Assembly (NCBI GenBank): GCA_022848865.1
Contig: JAJISE010000007.1
Coordinates: 1 to 58,201 of the forward strand
DNA from: Candidatus Thermoplasmatota archaeon
GTDB taxonomy: Archaea; Thermoplasmatota; Thermoplasmata; RBG-16-68-12; JAGMCJ01
Length of the DNA stretch: 58,201 nt
Direction: 5' to 3'
The notes beneath the pieces are model-generated. The model was not told the origin of the DNA. It made no database searches and was given only the letters and a program-made list of their open reading frames with translations. This document shows, piece by piece, positions 1-9,194 of this stretch. The position numbers and the translations under genes were made by a program. The first letter of the stretch is position 1; every line of letters starts with the position of its first letter.

Positions 1-3000
1 GGGTCACAAACGGGCTGGGATTGACGAACGGTCTGGGCGGTTTGAGGTTCTCATCTGAAGCGAAGTTCAGTCGCTGGAAGGTGCTTCTCATACCGCTGAT
101 TGCTGTGGCGCTGCTGATGTCCTCGCTATTCGGTCCTGTCGGAGAGGAGGTCGCGACAATGGGCAGCATCAGGATCGACGGTCAGTTCAGTGATTGGACA
201 GATGCCTCGAGGATGCAGAGCTCTGGAGACTTCATGATCAATCCCAACATCGACATCATCGAGACGGCGGTCGAGAACAACGTGGAGTATGTATCGTTCT
301 ACCTGAGAGTGAGCGGAAGCGTCCTGCAGGGCGAGCCTACCACTCGCAGGGCGGACACGGTTCACATCTTCATCGACGTCGACAGGAGCTACGGTACGGG
401 TTACCAGATCAGGGGGATAGGCGCAGATTTCATAATCGAAGTGTATGGCACCAACGGCGAGGTCGCCACTTCCAGGTTGATGAGGTTCGACACGAACAGA
501 GGCCAGGAGGACTGGAACAGCTGGCTGTCCGAGGTGAACGTGCATTCCGAGATCAGCGGGCAGAACCTCGAGACCCAGGTGTATTGGCCGACAATAGCGA
601 CTGAGCCGACGACGATAGACGTTCTCTTCCATGCGAAGAGCTGGAACGACCACGAAGATCTCGCGGACTTCATCAGCAGCAACAGCGAGGGCATACTCCT
701 TGTGCGGCAGAGAAGCGGTATCCAGAATGATGTCCTGACAGGCGTGAACCAGGTCCTCCTCGAGGTGGACCTTTTCGCCGTTGACACTGACATCGAGGTT
801 CTAAGCATCGAGGTGGCGATAACCGGGACTGCAGAGTATGCGGACGTTAGTGCGGTGAAGCTCGTCGATCTGGGCGGGACGCCGGTGTCCCAGAGGATAT
901 GGATGGGACCGACGGTGATCTTCGATGCTCCGATCACAATCCAGTCGCAGGAGATGGAGAGGTATCACGTGGTTGCGGATATCGCATCCACGAGCAGCGG
1001 AAACACAATGGGTGCCAGCATCCCTCATACCGGTGCTGTGACCCTGACGAGCGGAGTGGTCACGGTCGAGAGAGTGGCAGCGACTCTGGACGTGGGCTAT
1101 ATCGAGATGATCCCTTCCGACATCGTCATTGATGGAGGCTTCGCGGACTGGCTCGGCATGTCTCTGGATTCCAATGACGAGCCCGAGACCAGCTCGATAC
1201 AGAGCATCGACATCAGAAGCTACGATGCCGCGAACGACAACACGAGCGCGTCGTTCTACCTGAAGGTCGATGAGGAGATATTCGGCGGGACATCCGTCCC
1301 ATACGATACCCCGACCATCCCAACCGGAGGTGGACCGGTCATAATCGACAGCGACCGGGACTCCGTTCCGGACACTGTTGACGGACCGAACGGTGATGGC
1401 ACGCGACCGTTTGACTTCGATAACGACGGTGTGCCCGACGTTCAGACGGGATACGACTATGACGGGGACGGGGATACTGACTATCCCTTAGGATTAGACG
1501 AATGGCTGCAGACGACGATACCTGCAGACTACCTGGCAGCGTACGCAAATGTGACGGTCAGCATATTCATAGGTCAGCAAGTGGATCCAATAATCCTAGG
1601 CGAGGACACCTCACTGATCTTCATCGACACGAATGGGACTTCCGGAACTGGATACGGTATCGGCCCGGTCAGTGCCGAGTACATGGTCCAGGTGAGGGGC
1701 AAGAACGGCCACATCATCAGCAGCGAGCTCTTCGAACACGCCGGCACGAGTCCAGGCCAGTGGATATGGAGCTCACTTGGGAATGCCGATGCAGGCACAG
1801 ACTACTCCCAGCTGGAAGTTCAGGTTCTCCTGACGTCAATTGGACTTGGCCCTGGGGACGGCTTCGGTGCCTACTTCCACACTTCGGCCTGGAGCCAGGC
1901 GGGGGAGGACTACTCTGATGATGCACTGTCGAACATCACGACCCGAAGCATTCCTGAATCCCGAACGAGACATTTCGCTGACGCTAATGGAGGCTACGGG
2001 CTTGTCGCACCTGACGGCGGGACAATCGACATCACGATAGATGGAGAAATCAACGAGACCAATGAGAACGACTGGACGAGTACCGCGAAGACGGACACAT
2101 ACGGCTCGTACATCAAGACGTACGTGGTCTACAACAGCACTGACCTGTTCGTGGCGATAGAGGTGCTTTCCGAGGGAACTGGGAGCGGATCAAACCAGGA
2201 CTACGCAGAGATCGCTTTCGACACAAACCACGATGGCGGCACTGATCCGCAGACCGACGACTACAAGTTCTTCGTGAAGAACCCTGGCACGAGCGAGAAG
2301 AGGGACAGTGCAGGGTCCGGAAGTGGATGGGACGATGCGTGGACGCCGAGCTCCTCCTGGAACGCCTCGGTAGATGACACAGATACGTACGTCACCTATG
2401 AGTTCCGAATACCTCTCGAATACGTGTTCAACACGAGCACGCCTTCGGATGGCCATATTGCAGGATTCTGTATACACGTCTCCAACGACACGGGTAGCGT
2501 CTACTACTATTGGCCCGACGCAACTGGCTCCGGGGAGACGAACAGCCGTGAGGACACGCCGAACGACTGGGGCGATCTCTTCTACACCAGACCCAGGCTG
2601 GTCATCAATGAGGTTTCCCCCAACACCACGAGTGAATGGGTCGAGCTCTATAATGGTGGAGACTCCATCGAGATCAATGGAACCGTTCTTTCCGACCAAG
2701 ATGGATTCACGTGGACGATGACTTCTTCACTCGTTGTTCCGAATGATGTCTACCTCATCCTCATGGCAGGTTCAGGAACAGATGACACAGACTTCTCGGA
2801 TGGCAATGGGACGCTCTACATCGGCACGACCGAATTCAACAACACCGGAGAAGACGTTCTGCTCAAGTTCGGCGGCAACGACATGGGAATCGACTACATG
2901 CAGTATGGTAGCGGAAGCGACATCCAGAGTTGTCCGTCTGATCCAGCCTCAGAGAACTCATGGACAGGAACCTTGACGGCACCAAGCGGCACCGATTCGG

Positions 3001-5840
3001 CGGGAAGGGGCAAGACCAGTTCCGATACGAATGCCGCGAGCGATTGGGACAACAACGGCGGTCCGGACGTGAATCAGCGAACGAGAGGACATGTGAACTA
3101 TGTTGCCAGTTTGACCGTCACTGGTGAGGACCAGGCACCAGCAAACGTGCAACAGGGCCAAACACTCGTCGTAATGCTCAACCTCACTCTATCGGCCAAC
3201 TATGGCTGGATCGAGGTCACCGAAATCGATGTGAACAGAACTGGGACAAGCTCGACAGAGACCGATATCGCAGCGGCCACGCTCTGGCTGGACGTGGACG
3301 AGGACGGAGAGTATGACAGCGGCACGGACACCTTCATCAAAACGGGAACTTATGCCAGTGGGAACTACACGTTCTCCAGCTTGTCAATACACGTTCAAGT
3401 CAACAGTCCGAAGTATCTCCTCGTGATCTACAACGTCTCGTCTTCCGCGAACACAGGAGTGACCGTGGGCGCCCAGGTCGACGGCGAGTCCAACGTCACG
3501 GTCACAAGTCCTGATAGTGTTGCCGCCTTTTCCGAGATCAACTCAACCAACTCGACGATACAGGGGAATCAGCTCTCGGTTTCTGGGACGGACAAAGCCC
3601 CGGCAAGCGTGGGCAAGGGTCAGACAGAGGTCGTGATGCTGAGCCTGAACCTATCGACAACGTACGGCTCGATCACGCTCACCCAGATTGAAGTGAATCG
3701 AACCGGGACCAGCACAACGGAGTCCGACATCACCAACGCAACGCTGTGGCATGACGTCGACAACAATGGGGCTTATGATGTTGGAACTGACGTATGTCTA
3801 GCCGTCGGAAGCTACTCGAGCGGCTTCTACACCTTCTCGAGCCTCTCCTTCGCTGTCAATGCGGGAACGAACGAGTCCATTCTGGTCATGTACAACGTAT
3901 CTTCAACTGCCAACACGGGAGTCACCGTTGGAGCGAGAATCAACGGTTCAAACAACATCACAGTGCAGAGCCCCGACACCGTGGCTTCGTTCTCTCCGAT
4001 CCAGTCCACGAATTCAATGATAGTGACCTCCACGGTAACAGTCCAGGGGACCGACAAGGCTCCGGCCACCGTTGAGCAGGGGCAGACAGCAGTCGTCATG
4101 CTCAACCTTACCCTCACAGCAGACTACGGCACCGCAACCCTCACATCAGTGAACGTGAACAGAACTGGTACGAGCACGACCGAAGCTGACATTTCTGAGG
4201 CAACACTCTGGCACGATGTCAATGACGATGGAGACTACGACGCGGGTACTGACGTGTGCCTGGGTTCAGGAACATACTCCAATGGCAACTACACGTTCTC
4301 TGGACTCTCCTTTGATATCGCGGCCGGCACACCAGAGAGACTCCTCGTGATGTACAATGTCTCATCATCTGCGAACACTGGAGTCACCGTTGGGGCCAGA
4401 ATCGACGGGGCAGCTAACATAACCCTCTCGGGTTCTGACACTGTGGGGGCATTCTCCCCCATCCAATCCACCAATTCAACGATAAACGCCAATGAGCTGG
4501 ATGTCTATGGTGGAGACGTCGCACTCTCTGTCGTTTTCCAAGGCGAGGACTTCGCGGAGATGCTGAATCTGACACTGTCGACCGACTACGGCTCAGTCAC
4601 CGTAACCCAGATCGATGTAACGAAGACGGGAACCAGTACACAGAGCGGGGACATCGATGCGGCCATTCTGTACGAAGATGTGAACGGCGATGGTGACTAC
4701 GATTCGGGAACGGACACGTACATAGCCACTGGGGCATTCTCGAGCGGCGTCTACACGTTCTCAAGCCTATCCATCAGTATCAGCGCCGGAATAGACAAAG
4801 ATCTCCTGGTCATGTACAACATCTCAGCTTCGGCAACGACTGGAGTGACAGTTGGGGCGAAGATAAACGGTGCAAGCGACATCACGGTCCAGAGCCCTGA
4901 TACTGTGGGTTCTTTCAGCGCGATTTCCTCCACAAACGCAATTATCCGGGACTCAGACGTCTTCGTCCTGGAGGTAACGGGTGAGGTCTATGAATCCACG
5001 GACGGTGGGAAGTCCTTCAGCTACAAGGGCGATGCAACGGCTGATTTCGTCGCCATCTGCATCAACCGAAGCAACAGCGACCTCTATGCATTTGTGAACA
5101 ACGGCTCCGTCTACAGGTCCACAGACATGGGCCAGAACTGGGTCTATCGAGGAGACGCTTTCGCTGGAGCTCCTGCAGGCATTGATTTTACGATAGATTC
5201 CAACGACTACATCTACCTGCTTCAGACTGACGGGGACATATACCTCTCGACCGATGGCGGCGCAACCTTCGCCACAAAAGGGGACGCGGGAGCCAGTTCG
5301 ATCGGCATTGAAGCAAACTACTCGAACGATGACCTATACGTTGTAGAGACGGATGGAGATGTAGCGTACTCCTCTGACGGTGGAGACACATGGACGACCC
5401 GAGGAGATGCAAGCGCTGGTAACGACGTTAAGGACATCGCAATCGATTCGAACGGATATGTCTATGTCCTCGAGGGTTCCGGGGAGGTTTACCGCTCGAT
5501 GGACTACGGGGACACCTTCTCACAGATGGGAGATATCGGGACCGATATCTACAACGGCATCTGCATTGACACGAGATACGACTACATCTACGTCATCGAA
5601 GACACTGGCCAGGTCTACCTGTCCATCGACAGCGGCGGCAATTGGACACTCAGATCCGACATCGGAAGCCAGACTGACTACGAGGACATCACCTGCTACG
5701 TCATCCCGGAGTTCTCGGAAATCGCTATTCCGCTCATTCCAGTCCTCATTCTCGTTCTCTTTGCGATCCGAAGGAAGAGAGGCGACCAGTCGAAGAAGGA
5801 CACAGCACAAGAAGACGCCGAGGTTGTCCCTCGGCAGTAA
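1..5840 (+). CDS. Giant modular cell-surface protein with PEF-CTERM-like anchor (5' end outside window)
   Basis: The frame is open to the left edge. The first codons read VTNGLGLTNGLGG, like the Asn-Gly-Leu repeats of the second giant surface protein at 31510, so the true start is probably upstream. Residue numbers here count from the TTG at 21. A membrane span lies at about 20-40. Two IDGxFxDW-type DOMON-like modules follow (about 50 and 375), then an Asp-rich calcium-binding stretch (about 440-490), a third IDG module (about 675) and a lamin-tail-like domain (about 860-980). Four related repeats of about 150 residues begin near 1027, 1184, 1337 and 1490, each with TGxDxAP and NRTGTS-type signatures. 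Six BNR/Asp-box blades (STDGG, SSDGGDTW) fill about 1650-1890. The C-terminus (IPEFSEIAIPL, hydrophobic segment, RRKR) resembles a PEF-CTERM sorting tag. Probable role: S-layer or adhesion. Many NxS/T sites suggest N-glycosylation. Confidence 0.8.
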   Translation, partial: VTNGLGLTNGLGGLRFSSEAKFSRWKVLLIPLIAVALLMSSLFGPVGEEVATMGSIRIDGQFSDWTDASRMQSSGDFMINPNIDIIETAVENNVEYVSFYLRVSGSVLQGEPTTRRADTVHIFIDVDRSYGTGYQIRGIGADFIIEVYGTNGEVATSRLMRFDTNRGQEDWNSWLSEVNVHSEISGQNLETQVYWPTIATEPTTIDVLFHAKSWNDHEDLADFISSNSEGILLVRQRSGIQNDVLTGVNQVLLEVDLFAVDTDIEVLSIEVAITGTAEYADVSAVKLVDLGGTPVSQRIWMGPTVIFDAPITIQSQEMERYHVVADIASTSSGNTMGASIPHTGAVTLTSGVVTVERVAATLDVGYIEMIPSDIVIDGGFADWLGMSLDSNDEPETSSIQSIDIRSYDAANDNTSASFYLKVDEEIFGGTSVPYDTPTIPTGGGPVIIDSDRDSVPDTVDGPNGDGTRPFDFDNDGVPDVQTGYDYDGDGDTDYPLGLDEWLQTTIPADYLAAYANVTVSIFIGQQVDPIILGEDTSLIFIDTNGTSGTGYGIGPVSAEYMVQVRGKNGHIISSELFEHAGTSPGQWIWSSLGNADAGTDYSQLEVQVLLTSIGLGPGDGFGAYFHTSAWSQAGEDYSDDALSNITTRSIPESRTRHFADANGGYGLVAPDGGTIDITIDGEINETNENDWTSTAKTDTYGSYIKTYVVYNSTDLFVAIEVLSEGTGSGSNQDYAEIAFDTNHDGGTDPQTDDYKFFVKNPGTSEKRDSAGSGSGWDDAWTPSSSWNASVDDTDTYVTYEFRIPLEYVFNTSTPSDGHIAGFCIHVSNDTGSVYYYWPDATGSGETNSREDTPNDWGDLFYTRPRLVINEVSPNTTSEWVELYNGGDSIEINGTVLSDQDGFTWTMTSSLVVPNDVYLILMAGSGTDDTDFSDGNGTLYIGTTEFNNTGEDVLLKFGGNDMGIDYMQYGSGSDIQSCPSDPASENSWTGTLTAPSGTDSAGRGKTSSDTNAASDWDNNGGPDVNQRTRGHVNYVASLTVTGEDQAPANVQQGQTLVVMLNLTLSANYGWIEVTEIDVNRTGTSSTETDIAAATLWLDVDEDGEYDSGTDTFIKTGTYASGNYTFSSLSIHVQVNSPKYLLVIYNVSSSANTGVTVGAQVDGESNVTVTSPDSVAAFSEINSTNSTIQGNQLSVSGTDKAPASVGKGQTEVVMLSLNLSTTYGSITLTQIEVNRTGTSTTESDITNATLWHDVDNNGAYDVGTDVCLAVGSYSSGFYTFSSLSFAVNAGTNESILVMYNVSSTANTGVTVGARINGSNNITVQSPDTVASFSPIQSTNSMIVTSTVTVQGTDKAPATVEQGQTAVVMLNLTLTADYGTATLTSVNVNRTGTSTTEADISEATLWHDVNDDGDYDAGTDVCLGSGTYSNGNYTFSGLSFDIAAGTPERLLVMYNVSSSANTGVTVGARIDGAANITLSGSDTVGAFSPIQSTNSTINANELDVYGGDVALSVVFQGEDFAEMLNLTLSTDYGSVTVTQIDVTKTGTSTQSGDIDAAILYEDVNGDGDYDSGTDTYIATGAFSSGVYTFSSLSISISAGIDKDLLVMYNISASATTGVTVGAKINGASDITVQSPDTVGSFSAISSTNAIIRDSDVFVLEVTGEVYESTDGGKSFSYKGDATADFVAICINRSNSDLYAFVNNGSVYRSTDMGQNWVYRGDAFAGAPAGIDFTIDSNDYIYLLQTDGDIYLSTDGGATFATKGDAGASSIGIEANYSNDDLYVVETDGDVAYSSDGGDTWTTRGDASAGNDVKDIAIDSNGYVYVLEGSGEVYRSMDYGDTFSQMGDIGTDIYNGICIDTRYDYIYVIEDTGQVYLSIDSGGNWTLRSDIGSQTDYEDITCYVIPEFSEIAIPLIPVLILVLFAIRRKRGDQSKKDTAQEDAEVVPRQ

Positions 5841-6527
5841 CAGCGCGAATCATGGGCTGCGTTGCACTCTCCTCGCCCTGACCCTTGCCGAGGGTTTGTT
5901 GGACACCGGGGTTGTCCTCCAATCACTGAACCACATTACGTGGACGTCATGGGGAACCATCGCGATGTCCGCCCCAGCTTGCATTGCAGATCATTGATCA
6001 CTGCAACCTTCTCACTGGAGCGCTATCACATTCGCGTGCGACGGTAAAAAGGTTTGTGCGGGAGCTTCCTTCGGTGGTCAGGTGCTCCTTCGCCCTCGCG
6101 GGATGACCTCCAGTGCTTCTCCACTGTTTCTCCTATGTCTCACTAGTGATCCTCCGCTTCTCCTCCACTTCCCCTCCACACCCACTCCGCTTCAACTCTG
6201 CTTAGGAGGCCTTGACAGAGTGCTCTTAAGCGTTTCCGTCGTTTTTCTCCTAACTCTCTCCTAACTCTCTGTAAGCTCGCTCCTATCTTCCTGTAAGTGT
6301 TCTCCTAGTGTTCTATAGACCCACTCCGTTTCCCCTCCGTAACCACTCCGTACCCACTCCGTTTCTTCTCCGTTCTTGCTCTCTTCCCGCGAAAGCGCAA
6401 ATACCACCCGACTCTTGTCCTACTCCTAGCCCGCTTGGCGCCAGCGCCAAGAGCGAATCCAACAGGCTCAGACGAACGCATATGCCCATCGAAAAGTGAT
6501 TAATATCCCCGTGCGGATGGCTCACCG
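5841..6527. other. Long intergenic region, no convincing gene
   Basis: No frame in these 687 bases looks coding. The short frames here are pyrimidine-rich low-complexity translations. Most of the region is the 11-bp-period array described separately. At the right end a TATA-like element (attaatatcc, about 6499-6508) sits about 25 bases before the HD-protein start, so that gene is probably leaderless or nearly so. Confidence 0.6.
6108..6390. repeat. Degenerate 11-bp tandem array with CTCC core
   Basis: On the plus strand the tetramer CTCC, or a one- or two-base variant, recurs every 11 bases. Block one starts at 6108 (CTCCagtgctt, CTCCactgttt, CTCCtatgtct and on) and decays after about nine units. 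Block two starts at 6247 and holds about thirteen units (CTCCtaactct twice, then CTGT, CTCC, CTGT, CTCC, CTAT, then five CTCCgt units in a row). The blocks are 139 bases apart, so they are out of phase by 7. Only the core is conserved; the 7-base remainder varies. The reverse strand reads GGAG every 11 bases, about one helical turn. Function unknown. Confidence 0.75.
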
Positions 6528-7829
6528 ATGGATTTCAAGATCATACAGGACACGATCTTCGGGAGCATGAGGTTCGAAAGACCGTTCCTGGACCTCATGG
6601 AGACGCTGGAGATTCAGAGACTTAACGGCATCAGGCAGCTCGGGCTAACATACCTGGTCTTCCCGGGTGCCAACCACACCAGGATCGAGCACTCGCTGGG
6701 GTGCTGCCATCTGGCGCAGAGGATGAGCGCGATACTCAACCTCCCCGAGGAGGAGAGGCTCTCCGTCTCGGCCGCCGCGCTCCTGCACGACATCGGCCAC
6801 GGACCGTTCTCGCACATGCTGGAGTACTACATCTCCGAGCTGAGCGGGCTGGACCACATGCTGCTCGCGAAGAAGGTGATACGCGGAGAGGAGGAGATGA
6901 TCGCCGGACCGGAGAAGGAGCAGTTCGACGACGTCCCATCCGTTCCAGAGGTCCTCGAGAAGCACGGGCTCGATCCGAAGCTGGTCTCCGACATCGTGAT
7001 GGGTTCACGGGAGCTGGGCTTCTCCAAGCTCTCGGACTTTGGCGGGCAGAAGCCGTCGGAGGCAAGGAAGTACCTCTCGCAGATGATCCACGGGGCCATC
7101 GACGTCGACCAGATCGACTACCTCCTGCGGGACTCCCACTACACCGGAGTCGCGCACGGAGTGATAGACGTCGACCGCCTCATACAGACGGTCCAGATAT
7201 TCGACAACGACATAGTCACGGACAAGAAGGGGATGAGCTCGGTGGAGGGCATGTTCGTCGCTCGCGCACTGATGTACTCATCGGTCTACTTCCACAAGAC
7301 GGTCCGCGTCGCGGAGCTTATGCTCGCCCGGGCGGTCGAGCGGGCCGCCGAGCCGGACTACGAGAGGATTCAGAGGATGGTGGACTCGGAGCTGATGTCC
7401 TGGCTGGTCTCGCAAGGCGGACTGCAGCGGGACATGGCGATGAGGATCAAGTACAGGAAGCTCTTCAAGAAGGCCTACATCTTGGAGGAGAAGGAGCTCA
7501 GCGGCGACAGGCGGGGGACGCTCTCGGAGCTCACGGACCTGAGGAGGAGACGGGCGGTCGAGGACTCCATCGCGGACCGAGCCAACGCCAAGCGCGGGGA
7601 AGTGATACTGGACATGCCCCGCCCGGAGCTCCTCGTCACCGAGCCGAGGATGAACCAGCTCGACGTCAAGATACTGGACGGGAAGAAGGTGAGACCTCTC
7701 AGGCGCATGAGCGGTCTGAGCAAGACCCTGCAGAGGAGAGAGGTCTCGGACTGGGTCCTTCTCGTCTCGTGCGATCCGAAAGCAAGGGAAGCGGTCGGGA
7801 AGGCAGCGCCCAAGGTCATTTTCGGTTGA
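6528..7829 (+). CDS. HD-domain phosphohydrolase (dNTPase/SAMHD1-like family)
   Basis: The 433-residue product carries the layout of COG1078-type HD hydrolases: an N-terminal HTRIEHSLG segment supplying the first His, HDIGHGPFSH with the His-Asp pair at about residue 87, and a later DQIDYLLRDSHYTG motif with the last metal-binding Asp at about 205. Family members bind a metal and hydrolyse phosphoesters, often dNTP triphosphates, but the substrate cannot be read from sequence. The C-terminal 130 residues are charged and helical, with no recognised domain. It stands alone, downstream of the 11-bp array and 114 bases before ftsZ. The ATG at 6528 fits a TATA-like element about 25 bases upstream. 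Confidence 0.85.
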   Translation: MDFKIIQDTIFGSMRFERPFLDLMETLEIQRLNGIRQLGLTYLVFPGANHTRIEHSLGCCHLAQRMSAILNLPEEERLSVSAAALLHDIGHGPFSHMLEYYISELSGLDHMLLAKKVIRGEEEMIAGPEKEQFDDVPSVPEVLEKHGLDPKLVSDIVMGSRELGFSKLSDFGGQKPSEARKYLSQMIHGAIDVDQIDYLLRDSHYTGVAHGVIDVDRLIQTVQIFDNDIVTDKKGMSSVEGMFVARALMYSSVYFHKTVRVAELMLARAVERAAEPDYERIQRMVDSELMSWLVSQGGLQRDMAMRIKYRKLFKKAYILEEKELSGDRRGTLSELTDLRRRRAVEDSIADRANAKRGEVILDMPRPELLVTEPRMNQLDVKILDGKKVRPLRRMSGLSKTLQRREVSDWVLLVSCDPKAREAVGKAAPKVIFG

Positions 7830-7901
7830 TCCAGGAACCGCTAGAAGCACCGTCCGATGCAGTCCAATATCTCTAAATATCCGTAACAGCATTATCCTCC
7901 G

Positions 7902-7928
7902 ATTTGTGGGATGGGATTCCTCACAAAT
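7902..7928 (+). promoter_or_regulatory. Inverted repeat in the leader of the first ftsZ
   Basis: ATTTGTG (7902-7908) is mirrored by CACAAAT (7922-7928), with a GGA/TCC pair that can extend the stem. A TATA-like element (ctaaatatcc, about 7873-7882) would put the transcript start near 7903, so the stem could form at the very 5' end of the mRNA. The second ftsZ lacks it. It could be an operator or an RNA hairpin; the sequence does not decide. Confidence 0.4.
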
Positions 7929-7943
7929 ACTGGAGGTCTGAGA

Positions 7944-9050
7944 ATGAAGACCCTACTAGAGGAAGCACTTTCAAGAGACGACAAGCCTGTGAGCACCGCG
8001 CCAGCGGTTAATGAGGATATGAGCGCCGACACGGAACTCGAATCGCTTCTCGCCGAGATGAAGACCAAGGTGAGGATATTCGGGTGCGGGGGCAGCGGCT
8101 GCAACACCATCGCCCGGATGATGGAGGAAGGCATAGCCGGTGCGGAGCTGTTCTCGGCGAACACCGACGCTCAGCACCTCCTGGCGACCCCCTCGCCCAA
8201 GAAGATACTCCTCGGAAGAAGGGTGACCAAGGGTCTGGGAGCGGGCGCCCTGCCACAGATCGGAGAGGAAGCGGCGCGCGAGAACGAGGAGGACATCAAG
8301 AAGTTCCTGCACGGTTCCGACATCGTCTTCGTGACGTGCGGTCTGGGCGGCGGGACGGGTACCGGCGGGAGCCATGTGATATCCAAGCTCGCCAAGGACG
8401 CGGGAGCTCTGACCGTGGCATTCGTTACGCTTCCCTTCAAGGGCGAGGGACAGCTGAGGATGGAGAACGCCGAGTGGGGCCTCGAGAAGCTCAGGCAGAA
8501 TGCCGATACAGTCGTCTCGATACCGAACGACAGGCTCCTGGACCTTGTTCCGCGGCTCTCTCTCAACGCCGCGTTCCGATTCGCCGACGAGGTGCTTGTG
8601 CGGGCGATAAAGGGCCTTGCGGAGGTCATCACCAAACCGGGTCTCGTGAACCTCGACTTCAACGACATCAGAACGATAATGCAGGGCGCGGGAGTCGCGA
8701 TGATCGGGCTCGGTGAGTCCGATGCGGTCGGCGAGGACCGGGCGGTCGAAGCCCTCACCGAAGCGATCGAGTCTCCGCTGCTCGACGTAGATGTGAGCGA
8801 TGCGAGAGGCGTTCTCGTCAACGTCACGGGAGGCAACGACATGACCGTGTCCGAGGCCGAGAAGGTGGTCGAGGAGATACAGGACAGGGTGAACCCCAAC
8901 GCGCGCATCATATGGGGCGCCAGCGTCGATCCGACACTCGAGCACACGTTGAAAGTGATGCTCATCGTCACCGGAGTGAGGTCCAAACAGATACTCGGAA
9001 AGACGACCTCACCCATCGGCAAGAAGATGGACATGGACGTCGTGAAGTAG
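7944..9050 (+). CDS. ftsZ: Cell division GTPase FtsZ, first copy
   Basis: The tubulin-family GTP-binding protein that polymerises into the division ring. The GTP loop GLGGGTGTG is intact at about residue 138, and the T7-loop-type segment [10 protein letters not shown] contacts the neighbouring subunit's nucleotide. The start is ATG 7944, chosen over ATG 7911 because GGAGG lies 9 bases before it and because MKTLLEEALSR matches the second copy's [11 protein letters not shown]. That gives 368 residues. The two copies are similar along their full length and in tandem, as expected for the paired archaeal FtsZ1 and FtsZ2 families. I did not assign which is which. It has its own promoter upstream. 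Confidence 0.95.
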   Translation: MKTLLEEALSRDDKPVSTAPAVNEDMSADTELESLLAEMKTKVRIFGCGGSGCNTIARMMEEGIAGAELFSANTDAQHLLATPSPKKILLGRRVTKGLGAGALPQIGEEAARENEEDIKKFLHGSDIVFVTCGLGGGTGTGGSHVISKLAKDAGALTVAFVTLPFKGEGQLRMENAEWGLEKLRQNADTVVSIPNDRLLDLVPRLSLNAAFRFADEVLVRAIKGLAEVITKPGLVNLDFNDIRTIMQGAGVAMIGLGESDAVGEDRAVEALTEAIESPLLDVDVSDARGVLVNVTGGNDMTVSEAEKVVEEIQDRVNPNARIIWGASVDPTLEHTLKVMLIVTGVRSKQILGKTTSPIGKKMDMDVVK

Positions 9051-9116
9051 CCCCTCCAACGCGAGAAAATCGTCATAGCCAGACATCCGGCGACCGCCGG
9101 CCATCCTACCGAAACC

Positions 9117-9124
9117 TTTTATAG
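9117..9124 (+). promoter_or_regulatory. TATA box of the second ftsZ
   Basis: TTTTATAG, preceded by a purine-rich GAAACC resembling a BRE, lies 71 bases before the ftsZ start. Transcription would begin near 9147, giving a leader of about 48 bases that ends in a GGAGG Shine-Dalgarno. The tandem ftsZ genes can thus be transcribed separately. Confidence 0.6.
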
Positions 9125-9194
9125 CCAAGTGTGGTTTACGTGAACGAAAACCTTCAACCCATTTGTATCCATGGATTGATTTGGAGGATTCGAG

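Noticed and set aside
6108-6390. CRISPR array
   Set aside because: There is no conserved 24-37 base repeat with unique spacers; the period is 11 bases and only four bases are kept.
6701-7876. 391-residue open frame overlapping the HD-protein gene
   Set aside because: It is Arg/Gly-rich in the +1 frame of a GC-rich gene, has no domain, and the HD gene has all catalytic motifs.
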